Position numbers and translations under genes: made by a program. From Nonomuraea africana (GTDB lineage Bacteria > Actinomycetota > Actinomycetes > Streptosporangiales > Streptosporangiaceae): a stretch of DNA of 64,000 bases. Shown piece after piece: positions 35,427-43,662 of the stretch (its first letter is position 1; each line of letters begins with the position of its first letter). The stretch spans positions 6,820,001 through 6,884,000 of the forward strand of contig NZ_JADBEF010000001.1 in the NCBI RefSeq assembly GCF_014873535.1. Reading direction: 5' to 3'. Under the pieces are notes generated by a model that made no database searches, was not told the origin of the DNA, and was given only the letters and a program-made list of their open reading frames with translations.

Positions 35427-36344
35427 CTATCGCAGCTTCGGGTCGAGTGCGTCTCGTACGGCATCGCCGATCATGACGAAGCTCAGGACCGTGATGCTCA
35501 GGAAGACCGCCGGGAAGATCAGCGGCTCCGGCGCCATGAGGAACCGGTTGCGCGCGTCGGCGATCATCAGACCCCACGAGATGTTGGGCGACTGGATGCC
35601 GACGCCGAGGAACGACAGCGCGGCCTCACCGGCGATGAACACGCCCAGGTTCATCGTGCAGACCACGATGACGGGGGCGATGGCGTTCGGCAGGATGTGC
35701 CGCACCGAGATCCGGAACGGGCTCGCCCCGAGAGCGCGCGCCGCCGTCACGTAGTCCTGGTTCTTGGCGGTGATGACGGCCGCGCGCATGATGCGCAGCA
35801 CCATCGGCCAGGCCAGGATGGACAGCGCGATCACGACCGTCCACACGCCCGCCCGGTCCCTGCCGACGACCGACAGCAGGAGGAGCGCGCCGAGGATCGA
35901 GGGGATGGCGAAGAAGATCTCGGCCACCCTGGAGAGGAGCACGTCCACCCAGCGTCCGTAGAACCCGGCGATCAGCCCGAGCACGCCACCGACCAGACCG
36001 GTCGCCAGCGAGGTCAGCAGGCCGACGAGGATCGAGATCCGGGCGCCGTGGATGACCCGTGAGTAGGTGTCGCAGCCCTGGTTGTCGATGCCGAACCAGT
36101 GCGCCGAGCTGATGCCCTGCCTGGCGTCGACCAGATTGCAGGCCTGAGGGCTCTGCGGCGCGAACACACCAGGCATGATCGCCAGGAGGACCAGCAGGAT
36201 GGCGATGGCCGTGCCGACCAGGAACACCTTATTCCTGCGCAGGTCGTACCAGGCGTCCGACCACAGGCTGTTCGGCTTCTTCTCCTTCTGCTTCCTGCGC
36301 GGGTGGGCCTTCGGCTCCTGCACCGCGGTGTTCAGCTCACTCAT
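35427..36344 (-). CDS. oppC: oligopeptide ABC transporter permease OppC
   Basis: 305-residue inner-membrane permease with about six hydrophobic spans. It has a long charged N-terminal tail (KAHPRRKQKEKKPNSLW), a first helix VFLVGTAIAILLVLL, an extracytoplasmic loop with two cysteines (QACNLVD and NQGCDTYS), and the EAA-type coupling motif RALGASPFRISVRHILPNAIAPVI. It overlaps oppB by 8 bases. Forms the channel with OppB. Confidence 0.95.
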   Translation of the reverse strand: MSELNTAVQEPKAHPRRKQKEKKPNSLWSDAWYDLRRNKVFLVGTAIAILLVLLAIMPGVFAPQSPQACNLVDARQGISSAHWFGIDNQGCDTYSRVIHGARISILVGLLTSLATGLVGGVLGLIAGFYGRWVDVLLSRVAEIFFAIPSILGALLLLSVVGRDRAGVWTVVIALSILAWPMVLRIMRAAVITAKNQDYVTAARALGASPFRISVRHILPNAIAPVIVVCTMNLGVFIAGEAALSFLGVGIQSPNISWGLMIADARNRFLMAPEPLIFPAVFLSITVLSFVMIGDAVRDALDPKLR

Positions 36345-37278
36345 AACGGATCCTGGGGTCTAGGACGGCGTACAGCAGGTCGACGATGAGGTTCGCGAGC
36401 AGGTAGACCAGGACGAGAACCGTGACCACCCCGACGACGACGGCGTTCTCGCGCCTTGCCACCGACTGGAAGAGCTGCTGGCCGATCCCGTTCAGGTTGA
36501 AGATCGCTTCGGTGATCACCGCGCCGCCCATCAGCGTGCCGAGGTCGGCGCCCAGATAGGTGACCAGGGGGATCAGCGAGTTGCGCAACGCGTGCCTGCC
36601 GAGGACCCTGCTGCGCGGCATGCCCTTGGCGACAGCCGTACGGATGTAGTCGGCTCTCAGCGTCTCCATCAGGCTGGTCCTGGTGAGCCGCATCAGGTAG
36701 GCGATCGACGTGCCCGCCAGCACGAAGCCGGGCACGAGGAAGCTGCGCCACCCCGCCTCGGTTCCCGAGATCGGGAAGAAGTCGATGCCGAGTTCGGTCT
36801 TGAGCTTGACGCCGAGGACGAGCTGCAGGACGAAGCCGCTCACGAGGGTGGGCACCGAGACCAGGAGCAGGGTGAGCGCGAGGACGGCGTGGTCCTGCCA
36901 GCGCCCGCGACGCAGCGCGGCGTACAGGCCGAGGCCGAGACCGACGATCGCCTCGATGATCAGGGCGGTCACCGCGAGCTGGATGGTGACCTCGAACTTG
37001 CCCGCGAACAGGTCGGCGACCTGCACGCCCTGGAAGGTCTCGCCGAAGTCGCCGACGAAGACACCCGAGATGTAGTTCCAGTACTGCACGATCAGCGGAT
37101 CGTTGAGTCCGTACTGCTCACGCAGCTGCGCCGCGAGCACGGGGTCGATTCTGCGTTCACCGCCCAGGATCGTCACGGGATCGCCGGGTAGAGCGTAGAC
37201 GGTGCAGAAGATGAGGAAGGTGGAACCCAAGAGAACAGGAATCGCCTGGAGCAGGCGCCTGATCACATAGCGGCCCAT
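36337..37278 (-). CDS. oppB: oligopeptide ABC transporter permease OppB
   Basis: 313-residue permease starting MGRYVIRRLLQAIPVLLG, the canonical start of the OppB/DppB family, with about six hydrophobic spans and the EAA-type loop AVAKGMPRSRVLGRHALRNSLIPLVTYLG. The cysteine-poor first loop (GDPVTILGGERRIDPVLAAQLREQYGL) is typical. It is separated from oppA by two strong hairpins and then continues to oppC, oppD and oppF. Confidence 0.95.
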   Translation of the reverse strand: MGRYVIRRLLQAIPVLLGSTFLIFCTVYALPGDPVTILGGERRIDPVLAAQLREQYGLNDPLIVQYWNYISGVFVGDFGETFQGVQVADLFAGKFEVTIQLAVTALIIEAIVGLGLGLYAALRRGRWQDHAVLALTLLLVSVPTLVSGFVLQLVLGVKLKTELGIDFFPISGTEAGWRSFLVPGFVLAGTSIAYLMRLTRTSLMETLRADYIRTAVAKGMPRSRVLGRHALRNSLIPLVTYLGADLGTLMGGAVITEAIFNLNGIGQQLFQSVARRENAVVVGVVTVLVLVYLLANLIVDLLYAVLDPRIRYE

Positions 37279-37300
37279 GAAGTCTCCCGATCATTGCGAA

Positions 37301-37379
37301 GGGCAGCCCGGCAACCTCCGGGCTGCCCCTCTGTTGTTCAGGGCCCCTCGGGCCGGCGCCTGGTGGGAGCCGGCCCGAG
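37301..37379 (-). terminator. two strong hairpins between oppA and oppB (attenuator/mRNA stabiliser)
   Basis: Hairpin one: GGGCAGCCCGG (37301-37311) with CCGGGCTGCCC (37318-37328), 11 bp and 6-nt loop. Hairpin two: CTCGGGCCGGC (37347-37357) with GCCGGCCCGAG (37369-37379), 11 bp. Neither has a T-tract. In opp/mal operons such elements let the binding protein be made in excess over the membrane parts. Confidence 0.75.
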
Positions 37380-37393
37380 AGCGCGGGTCATGG

Positions 37394-39061
37394 TCAGGAA
37401 ACCCGCTCGACCTTGGCGAGGTCGATCCGCTCGAACGGGTCGATGGTCACGTTCTTCACCCTCTGCGAGTAACCACCGTTGGTCTGGTAGAAGTACACCG
37501 GGATGTACGGCATGTCCTTCACCAGCATGTCGCCGGCCTGCTGGTAGATCTTGACGCCTTCCTCGTCGCTCTTCGCCGAGTCGCCCTTCTCGAGCAGCGC
37601 GTCGAAGTCCTTGTTGGAGTAGCGACCGTGGTTGGAGCTGCCGCCGGTGCCGAAGATCGGACGGAGGTAGTTCTCGATGGACGGGTAGTCCATGATCCAC
37701 GCCATGCGGAAGGCGCCGGCGACCTTGCCCTTGTCCAGCTCGTCCAGGATGGACGCGAAGGACTCGAAGGAGTCGACCTTCACCTCGACGCCCAGGTTCT
37801 GGCGCAGGTTGTTGGCGGTCGCCTCGATCCACTCCTTGTGTCCGCCGTCACCGTTGTAGGAGAGGCTGATGGGGCCCTTGCCGCCACCGTTCTTCTCCCA
37901 CAGCTCCTTGGCCTTCGCGGGGTCGTAGACGCAGGCGGTGCAGGCGCCCTTGCGGTAGCCGGCGACGATCGGGCTGACGAAGTCGTCGGCCGGGACACGG
38001 GTGCCGGAGAAGACCTGCTCGGTGATGGTCTTCCTGTCGATCGCCATCGAGACGGCCTTGCGGAGCTCGACGTTCTTCGCCCACTCCTCGCCGTTCTTGG
38101 TGTTGAAGCCGAGGTAGCCCACACCGGAGGACGGCTGCTCGATGTAGCGGTCACCCAGCTCCTGCTTGGCCGTGGCGATGGCCTCGGGCGGCAGCTGGTC
38201 CATGATGTCCAGGTTGCCGGCGCGCAGCTCGTTCCACGAGGTGCCCTTGTCGCTGGAGATCTTGAACTCGACCGAGTCGATCTTCGCCTTGCCCTCCACG
38301 AACTCGTCGTAACGGACCATGGAGATGGTCGTGTCCGTCGCGAGCTTGAAGGGCTTGGCCATCTTGAAGGGACCGTTGCCGATCGGGTTCTCGCCGAACT
38401 CCTTCTTGATGCCGCCGTTGCCGTCGAAGGCGACCGACGGCATCGGCATGAAGGTGGTGTAGCCGAGCATCGTCTTGAAGCCGGAGTAGGGGCGCGCCAG
38501 CGTGACGGTGAAGGTCTTGTCGTCGACGACCTTGAGACCCGCGAGGGTCTTGGCCTTGGGCTCGGGGGCCTTCTGCGGGCCCTCCTCGCCGTCGGGGTCG
38601 ACGGGGGCGACGTCCGCGTAGCCCTCGACGGCGTTGAAGAAGTGGCCGCCTTCCTGGGCGTTCGGGCCGTAGGCCGCGGCGTTCCACGCGTCCACGTAGC
38701 TCTTGGCCGTGACGGCCTCACCGTTGTGGAACTTGTAGCCGTCCTTCAGCTTGATCGTCCATACTTTGGACTCTGCGTCGGGTTCGATGGACTCAGCGCC
38801 ACGAAGGATGACATTCTTATCCTTGTCGTAGTCGACGAGACCGACGAACAGCGCGTTGAGCACCTCGGCGCCGCTGGTGTCGTTGGTGTTGGTGGGGCTC
38901 AGCTCGTGCTGGGGCTTGGCGATGTCGACCCGGACCGGCTGGGTAGAGCTACCGCCCCCTTCGTTGGTGGCCGTCCCACCGCCGCCTCCACCACACGCGG
39001 CGACTGCGACGGCCAGCAGCGCGGTACCGGCGACGATCCGTGCGCCCTTAGTAACACGCAT
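37394..39061 (-). CDS. oppA: oligopeptide ABC transporter substrate-binding lipoprotein OppA
   Basis: 555-residue family 5 solute-binding lipoprotein. The signal peptide ends in a lipobox (LLAVAVAAC) at Cys23, followed by a Gly-rich linker, then the conserved SBP_bac_5 segments (NTSG-like, AEVLNALFVGLVDYD, WTIKLKDGYKFHNGEAVTAKSYVDAWN). It is anchored on the outer face of the membrane and delivers peptides to OppBC. ATG with strong GGGAGGAAA upstream. It leads the operon and precedes two hairpins. Confidence 0.96.
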   Translation of the reverse strand: MRVTKGARIVAGTALLAVAVAACGGGGGGTATNEGGGSSTQPVRVDIAKPQHELSPTNTNDTSGAEVLNALFVGLVDYDKDKNVILRGAESIEPDAESKVWTIKLKDGYKFHNGEAVTAKSYVDAWNAAAYGPNAQEGGHFFNAVEGYADVAPVDPDGEEGPQKAPEPKAKTLAGLKVVDDKTFTVTLARPYSGFKTMLGYTTFMPMPSVAFDGNGGIKKEFGENPIGNGPFKMAKPFKLATDTTISMVRYDEFVEGKAKIDSVEFKISSDKGTSWNELRAGNLDIMDQLPPEAIATAKQELGDRYIEQPSSGVGYLGFNTKNGEEWAKNVELRKAVSMAIDRKTITEQVFSGTRVPADDFVSPIVAGYRKGACTACVYDPAKAKELWEKNGGGKGPISLSYNGDGGHKEWIEATANNLRQNLGVEVKVDSFESFASILDELDKGKVAGAFRMAWIMDYPSIENYLRPIFGTGGSSNHGRYSNKDFDALLEKGDSAKSDEEGVKIYQQAGDMLVKDMPYIPVYFYQTNGGYSQRVKNVTIDPFERIDLAKVERVS

Positions 39062-39539
39062 CAGTAGATTTTCCTCCCTCTACAGGTGGGCGTAAGCGCT
39101 GAGCTGCGAAGTCCTAGGCAGCCTGACGGAGGGTTCCTGGTCTGTCCCCCGGGTTTGGCTGACATGGTCAAACCAGCCCACGCCCTGCCAGTCGATCGCG
39201 ACTATCCCTCACTACTTGCCACCAGCGAGTCTCTGGCACATTGCAGTTCGGTCACACGTGTGTATGCCCGGCGTCACACCCGTTCTCAGCCTCATTCCAG
39301 TCGCCACATAGAGGAGGAAAACCGGTCAAACGGGCATAAGCACGGCGCCAAACATCGAGTAAAAATACACCGCAGCAGACAGTGCTCACGCCGTCCCCAC
39401 ATCGCCACCGCTCCTGGGCTACCGTTGACCAAGTCTTGGGCGGCGCCTGGAACCCGTCTTCCCAAGGCGACGTCCAAGTGTCTGCGGCAAACCGTCGCGC
39501 GAGGCATCTCACCGATCTGGATCCAATAGAGTCCATGCC
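39062..39539. other. 478-base intergenic region between divergent opp operon and exporter genes
   Basis: No gene is supported here. The region must contain both promoters. A 10-bp palindrome CACACGTGTG lies at 39253-39262 and is a possible operator for either side. The DNA is somewhat AT-richer than the coding sequence, consistent with regulation. ORFs crossing it have Arg/His-rich, gene-unlike composition. Confidence 0.6.
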
Positions 39540-40460
39540 ATGAGCCAGCCGGAATCCGCTGTCGCGGACGCCCAGGCGGGCGGCCGCAGCGGGCAGGAGC
39601 CGCTGAGCAAGCTCGCCAAGCGATACGGGCTTCGCCGTGCCATCGCACGGCCGAGGTTCCCCGCCTACCTGCGCCAGTTGTGGGAGCGGCGACACTTCAT
39701 CCTGACCTACGCGACCTCGCGTAATGTCTCGAAGTACAGCAACTCGGCCCTCGGCCAGCTGTGGCAGGTGCTGACCCCGCTGCTGAACGCCGCCATCTAC
39801 TACGTGATGTTCGGCCTCATCCTCGGCGGACAGGGCAACATCGAGCACTACCCCGCCTTCCTGTTGACGGGAATGTTCGTCTTCACCTACACGCAGCGAT
39901 CGGTGACGGCGGGCGCCAAGTCGATCTCCGGCAACCTCTCGCTGATCAGAGCGCTCCACTTCCCCCGAGCCGCGCTACCGCTGGCGTACGCGATCCAGGA
40001 GCTCCAGCAGCTGGCCATCTCCATGGGCATTCTCATGGTGCTCGTCGTCGTCTCGACTGGAGCGCTCCCCACCTGGTTCTGGCTGATGATCCCCGTCGTG
40101 CTCCTGCTGCAGACGATGTTCAACGTGGGGGCCAGTCTCGCCATGGCTCGCATCGGCTCCTCGATGCGCGACATGAACCAGCTGCTGCCCTTCATCATGC
40201 GCACCTGGCTCTACGCCTCGGGCGTCTTCTTCTCCATCCAGGAGAAGGTGGTCGAGACGCTGCACATGCCGCAGTGGGTGGCCAACATCATGTACGCCAA
40301 CCCCGCGGCCTCCTACATCGAGTTCATGCGGGACATCCTGATCCCTGACCACCCTGTACCCACGTGGGCTTGGGTGAGCTGCGTATTCTGGGCGGTGTTC
40401 GCACTCGCCTTCGGCTTCTGGTACTTCTGGCGTGCCGAGGAGAGATACGGCCGTGGCTGA
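39540..40460 (+). CDS. ABC-2 type polysaccharide/teichoic acid exporter permease (TagG-like)
   Basis: 306-residue permease with about six helices after a 60-residue polar head. The family segment YSNSALGQLWQVLTPLLNAAIYYVMFGLIL (residues 67-96) and the C-terminal motif IMYANPAASYIEFMRDIL are typical for polysaccharide ABC-2 exporters (TagG, Wzm). It exports a lipid-linked polymer with the ATPase encoded by the next gene, which overlaps by 8 bases. No glycosyltransferase lies beside it in the window. The exact polymer is unknown. Confidence 0.93.
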   Translation: MSQPESAVADAQAGGRSGQEPLSKLAKRYGLRRAIARPRFPAYLRQLWERRHFILTYATSRNVSKYSNSALGQLWQVLTPLLNAAIYYVMFGLILGGQGNIEHYPAFLLTGMFVFTYTQRSVTAGAKSISGNLSLIRALHFPRAALPLAYAIQELQQLAISMGILMVLVVVSTGALPTWFWLMIPVVLLLQTMFNVGASLAMARIGSSMRDMNQLLPFIMRTWLYASGVFFSIQEKVVETLHMPQWVANIMYANPAASYIEFMRDILIPDHPVPTWAWVSCVFWAVFALAFGFWYFWRAEERYGRG

Positions 40461-41304
40461 GTTGACCGAGGAGCTGTCCCAAGTGAAGGCTGAGGAGCCC
40501 GGGGTCCCGCCCAAGGACGTCAGGGTCCACCCCAACCCGGAGCCCCCGGCTCCCACGACGGGAACACCGACCGTCATCGTCGACGACCTCCACATCGTCT
40601 ACCGCGTCTACGGCGCTGCCAGCGACCACGAGAAGGGCAACGCCGTACACGCCCTCACGCGCCTGCTGAAGCGCCAGGGGCGACCCCAGATGAAAGAGGT
40701 CCACGCGGTCAAGGGCGTGACCTTCGTGGCCTACCACGGCGACGCCATCGGCATCGTGGGCCGCAACGGCTCGGGCAAGTCCACGCTCCTGCGGGCCATC
40801 GCGGGGCTGCTGCCGCCGCACTCCGGCTCGGTCTACACCGACGGCCAGCCGTCGCTCCTGGGCGTCAACGCGGCCCTCATGCGCGAGCTCACGGGCGAGC
40901 GCAACATCGTCCTCGGCTGCTACGCCATGGGCATGACGCCCGCCCAGGTCAAGGAGAAGTACGACGAGATCGTCGACTTCTCCGGCATCGGCGAGTTCGT
41001 CCAGCTGCCCATGTCCACCTACTCCTCGGGCATGGGCGCCCGCCTGCGCTTCGCCATCTCCTCGGCCAAGACGCACGACGTGCTGCTGATCGACGAGGCG
41101 CTCGCCACCGGCGACAGGGAGTTCCGCAAGAAGAGCGAGCAGCGGATCAAGCAGATCCGCGAGTCCGCCGGCACCGTCTTCCTCGTCGCGCACGACCTCA
41201 GGGTGATCGAGGAGACCTGCAACAGGGTCATCTGGCTGCACAAGGGCAAGATCAAGATGGACGGTGACCCCAAAGAGGTCATCGCCGCCTACAACAAGGG
41301 CTGA
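40453..41304 (+). CDS. polysaccharide ABC exporter ATP-binding protein (TagH/Wzt-like)
   Basis: 283-residue ATPase. Walker A is GRNGSGKSTLL near residue 103, the signature YSSGMGARLRFAIS is the form used by polysaccharide exporters, and Walker B is DVLLIDEALATGD. The 40-residue polar N-terminal segment precedes the ATPase core, and there is no long C-terminal sugar-binding domain as in some Wzt proteins. The GTG at 40453 has GAGGAGA upstream and overlaps the permease end. It energises export by the TagG-like permease. Confidence 0.92.
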   Translation: MAELTEELSQVKAEEPGVPPKDVRVHPNPEPPAPTTGTPTVIVDDLHIVYRVYGAASDHEKGNAVHALTRLLKRQGRPQMKEVHAVKGVTFVAYHGDAIGIVGRNGSGKSTLLRAIAGLLPPHSGSVYTDGQPSLLGVNAALMRELTGERNIVLGCYAMGMTPAQVKEKYDEIVDFSGIGEFVQLPMSTYSSGMGARLRFAISSAKTHDVLLIDEALATGDREFRKKSEQRIKQIRESAGTVFLVAHDLRVIEETCNRVIWLHKGKIKMDGDPKEVIAAYNKG

Positions 41305-41313
41305 CACGCGCCT

Positions 41314-41330
41314 GCGGCGATCACCGCCGC
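41314..41330 (+). terminator. hairpin after exporter ATPase gene
   Basis: GCGGCG / CGCCGC stem with a 5-nt loop, ten bases after the ATPase stop. GC-only stem without a T-tract; a moderate terminator candidate. Confidence 0.45.
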
Positions 41331-41388
41331 GGCGCCGCCGGGTGGAAGATGGGAAGCGGACAACCCATGGATCCACCGGAGGTGCATC

Positions 41389-41910
41389 TTGCCCGCAAGG
41401 CCACCTATCCCCTACGACTTCCTGCCCGAAGTCCCCGCCCTGACCGTCGAGAGCGACGACATCCGTGACGGAGAGCGCCTGCCCGAGGCCCACGTCTTCG
41501 ACGACTGGGGCATGAAGGGCCAGAACCTCTCGCCCCACCTGCGCTGGTCGGGCGCCCCTGAGAGCACCAGGAGCTACGCGGTCACCTGCTACGACCCCGA
41601 CGCCCCCACCGGCAGCGGCTTCTGGCACTGGGTGCTGTTCGACATCCCCGCCGACGTCACCGAGCTGCCCACGGGCGCCGGCACGGCCGACGCCAAGGTG
41701 GGCAAGCACGCCCGCAACGACTTCTCCGTCAAGGCGTACGGCGGAGCCGCCCCGCCGCCCGGCCTCCCGCACCGCTACCTGTTCGCCGTGCACGCCCTCG
41801 GCGTCGACTCGCTGGGGCTCGACACCGACGCGCCACCGGCGGTGGTCGGCTTCAACATCACCGCGAACACGCTGGCCAGAGGCTTTATCGCACCTGTGTA
41901 CGAGACCTGA
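41389..41910 (+). CDS. YbhB/YbcL family Raf-kinase-inhibitor-like (PEBP) protein
   Basis: 173-residue phosphatidylethanolamine-binding-protein fold. Hallmarks are the CR1-like segment GQNLSPHLRWSGAPESTRSYAVTCYDPDAPTGSGFWHWVLFDIP (residues 45-88) and the CR2-like GGAAPPPGLPHRYLFAVHAL. The ligand-pocket residues D, P, H of DPDAP and HW are present. The function in bacteria is not established. The start is a TTG at 41389 preceded by GGAGGTG, and no ATG/GTG with a better site exists nearby. Confidence 0.9.
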   Translation: MPARPPIPYDFLPEVPALTVESDDIRDGERLPEAHVFDDWGMKGQNLSPHLRWSGAPESTRSYAVTCYDPDAPTGSGFWHWVLFDIPADVTELPTGAGTADAKVGKHARNDFSVKAYGGAAPPPGLPHRYLFAVHALGVDSLGLDTDAPPAVVGFNITANTLARGFIAPVYET

Positions 41911-41930
41911 GTGTCTGGAGGGGCAAACGA

Positions 41931-41976
41931 CTGACGCCGCTCTCGTCGTTCCGCTATGATTCGAACGTTAATTCGA
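41931..41976 (+). promoter_or_regulatory. sigma-A-type promoter overlapped by LexA (SOS) box
   Basis: CTGACG (41931-41936), 18-bp spacer, TATGAT (41955-41960). Directly after it comes TCGAACGTTAATTCGA (41961-41976), which matches the actinobacterial LexA box TCGAAC-N4-GTTCGA at 11 of 12 defined positions. The box covers the expected transcription start, the standard place for repression. GAGGA at 41980-41984 is the Shine-Dalgarno of the small gene at 41990. Confidence 0.7.
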
Positions 41977-41989
41977 TCTGAGGAACGTG

Positions 41990-42163
41990 ATGGAGTGGGG
42001 GCGCGCGATGCGAGAGCTGTCGACCGCGATTGACCACTTGGCCATCGAGGACCCTTCCGAGATTCCCAGGGCCGAGCTGGCCGAGCAACTCATCGAGCTG
42101 CACTGGCAGATGGCCAGGCTGCAGGCTCAGATCGCCCGTCGCACGGGCGTCCGCATCACCTGA
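41990..42163 (+). CDS. 57-residue SOS-type gene, DUF222/13E12-like N-terminal fragment
   Basis: Short ORF reading MEWGRAMRELSTAIDHLA, then EDPSEIPRAELAEQLIELHWQMARLQAQIARR and ending GVRIT. The sequence resembles only the first helical part of the DUF222 (13E12-repeat HNH endonuclease) family, whose N-termini read like LDPAELPxxxLxExLxxLxxxxxxLEA. The HNH part is absent; 42164 onward is hairpin-rich repeat DNA. A strong Shine-Dalgarno (GAGGA, five bases before ATG) and the promoter/LexA box argue the gene is used. It may be a decayed DUF222 gene or a genuine short SOS protein. In mycobacteria several 13E12 genes are LexA targets. Confidence 0.6.
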   Translation: MEWGRAMRELSTAIDHLAIEDPSEIPRAELAEQLIELHWQMARLQAQIARRTGVRIT

Positions 42164-42215
42164 CCCGCATCCGCCCCTCCACCGCCGCTGCCGGCCGCGC
42201 CCGGCTCGCAGCCGT

Positions 42216-42357
42216 CTGTCCACCGCCACGTGGGCCGAGCCGGCCCACCTGTCCGTCCACACCGCGAGTGGAGCCCGGCCCGCACCTGTCCACCGCGGAC
42301 CGAGCCAGGCCCGCAGTGGATCTTCCACCGTCCCGCGGGCCGAGCGCGGCCCGCGGA
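42216..42357. repeat. array of four hairpin modules
   Basis: Four degenerate modules of 33-37 bp. Each begins with a tCCAC block and contains a GGCC/GGCCC inverted pair, for example GTGGGCCgagccGGCCCAC in the first and CCGCGGGCCgagcGCGGCCCGCGG in the last. The 13-base CCCGCGGGCCGAG of the last module also occurs at 1282-1294 in the first repeat of this window. Confidence 0.55.
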
Positions 42358-42377
42358 CCAGCAGCGGCGCACATGGC

Positions 42378-42412
42378 GAAACCGGTGGCCCGATCCGGGC
42401 CACCGGTTTCGT
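42378..42412. terminator. strong 16-bp perfect inverted repeat
   Basis: CGAAACCGGTGGCCCG (42378-42393), a 3-base loop ATC, then its exact complement CGGGCCACCGGTTTCG (42397-42412). It is the strongest hairpin in the gene-free region and probably terminates the small SOS gene transcript 215 bases upstream. Confidence 0.75.
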
Positions 42413-42852
42413 GGAGCCAACCCTGACGACCGCGTCGCGGAGAAGAGCGGCGGCCATCCGGTGAGCCGACCGGCTGGCGGTCCGTCCCGTGAGCGCGTGG
42501 CCCACGCCCGCCAGCCGTTCGGTGCCGGCTGCCGCCGTTTCTCCCTCCAGCCCCTGATCACCGCGCCCGTTCGACGTGCCGTCCCATCCTCGTCGAACGG
42601 TTCATGGTGTCACGGGCGCCGTGGCGGTGCGGAAGAGGCGCTTCCGGAGAGCGACCCTCCAGCTGGCCCCGGCCACGCACCTGCTCAGGCGCTCGGCCGG
42701 GCTTGCCGTACGGTGTCACGCCCGCCGGCACCGGCTGTGACGCGCGGTTCCGGCCCTACCGGCACCGGGGAGGACATGCCCGCGGTCAGGTGTGTTGGGC
42801 GCGACCCCCGCCAGGGGAGGCATCGCGCGGAGGGCACCACGACGCGCTGCTG

Positions 42853-43662
42853 TCAGTGCTGGGCGGCGAGGTCGTTCGTCTGAGCGATCGACTCGGCCAC
42901 CGCGCCCTGCGTCTCGCCGACCGAGTTGACGCTCCTGTGGGTGTTGTTGTCGACGACGTCGGTGGCGGCATCGACGAGCGGGGCGATCTCGTCGAGCGTG
43001 GCGGCGCTCACGACACCGGGCAGCGAGTCAGCGATCGGCGCGGCCTGGGAGGGCATCGCCTCGCGGATCAGGGGCGCCAGCTCGGGCGCACCCATCCTTG
43101 GAGCGACGCGGGCGTCGTTCTCGACGGCGCCGCCCGCGGTGTCGCTCTGGCTCGTCAGCCCTTCACGCGCCGGGGCCATGCCGGTCTCGCTGGAGGTGGT
43201 GTCGCCCAGGCTCCGCAGGATGCTGTCGATGAACGGCTCGTCCTCCGCTGTCGCGGCTCCATGCACGTCCTGCCGGGCCTTGTCCAGCGCGGCTTCGTAC
43301 AGGTCCTTCGGGGAGATGTTCAGCGCCTTGTCTATGAGGCGATCGACCTCGTCGTAGGGGCCGCTGCTGTCGTGGACGCGCGACACCGTCGCCGCTTCCT
43401 GGCCGTTGAGCAGCACGCCCGTGGCCGCGGGAGCGGCACCGGTGGCCAGCGCCTCCCTGTCGATCGTGCTCGTCGCCACCGAAGCCCGCCCCGTGAACGG
43501 CGGGAGACTGCGGAACCCTGCCGTCTGCCCCGTGACGGAGAGGGATTCGACGACGCCGTGCCCGTTGACGCGGATGGAGTTGTCGGCCTGCGCGGGCACG
43601 GCCACAGCCGCGGCGAGCCCGCAAACGGCGACGGCTACCGCCGCCTTGATAATACGCTTCAT
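42853..43662 (-). CDS. secreted protein of unknown function
   Basis: About 269 residues. A Sec signal peptide (MKRIIKAAVAVAVCGLAAAVAVPAQA) is followed by a mature chain rich in Ala, Asp, Ser and Thr, without cysteines. It has acidic stretches (YDEVDRLIDKALN, EDEPFIDSILRSLGD) and helical segments ending ESIAQTNDLAAQH. The ATG at 43662 with AAGG upstream is chosen because it opens the signal peptide. No family recognised. Its upstream DNA has a direct repeat GATTCGCGATTCGC, a possible regulatory site. Confidence 0.7.
   Translation of the reverse strand: MKRIIKAAVAVAVCGLAAAVAVPAQADNSIRVNGHGVVESLSVTGQTAGFRSLPPFTGRASVATSTIDREALATGAAPAATGVLLNGQEAATVSRVHDSSGPYDEVDRLIDKALNISPKDLYEAALDKARQDVHGAATAEDEPFIDSILRSLGDTTSSETGMAPAREGLTSQSDTAGGAVENDARVAPRMGAPELAPLIREAMPSQAAPIADSLPGVVSAATLDEIAPLVDAATDVVDNNTHRSVNSVGETQGAVAESIAQTNDLAAQH

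Larger units (their letters stand above)
42164..42852. other. 689-base gene-free spacer, repeat-rich then plain
   Basis: The first 250 bases hold the hairpin modules and strong inverted repeat listed separately. From 42413 to 42852 I find no convincing gene: the plus-strand frames have low-complexity Arg/Pro/Ala-rich translations without ribosome sites. The segment from 42600 to 42852 may include the terminator of the secreted-protein gene on the minus strand. Confidence 0.5.

Noticed and set aside
37277-39067. 596-codon plus-strand ORF opposite oppA
   Set aside because: Antisense shadow; Leu/Gly/Asp/Val low-complexity composition and complete overlap with a well-defined lipoprotein gene.
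39253-39262. CACACGTGTG palindrome as a specific regulator site
   Set aside because: Ten bases only and no second copy seen; kept as a note in the intergenic entry and not claimed as an operator.
39086-39529. 147-codon ORF between the opp operon and the exporter
   Set aside because: His/Arg/Ser-rich translation without domain or ribosome site; the region has the makeup of a divergent promoter region.
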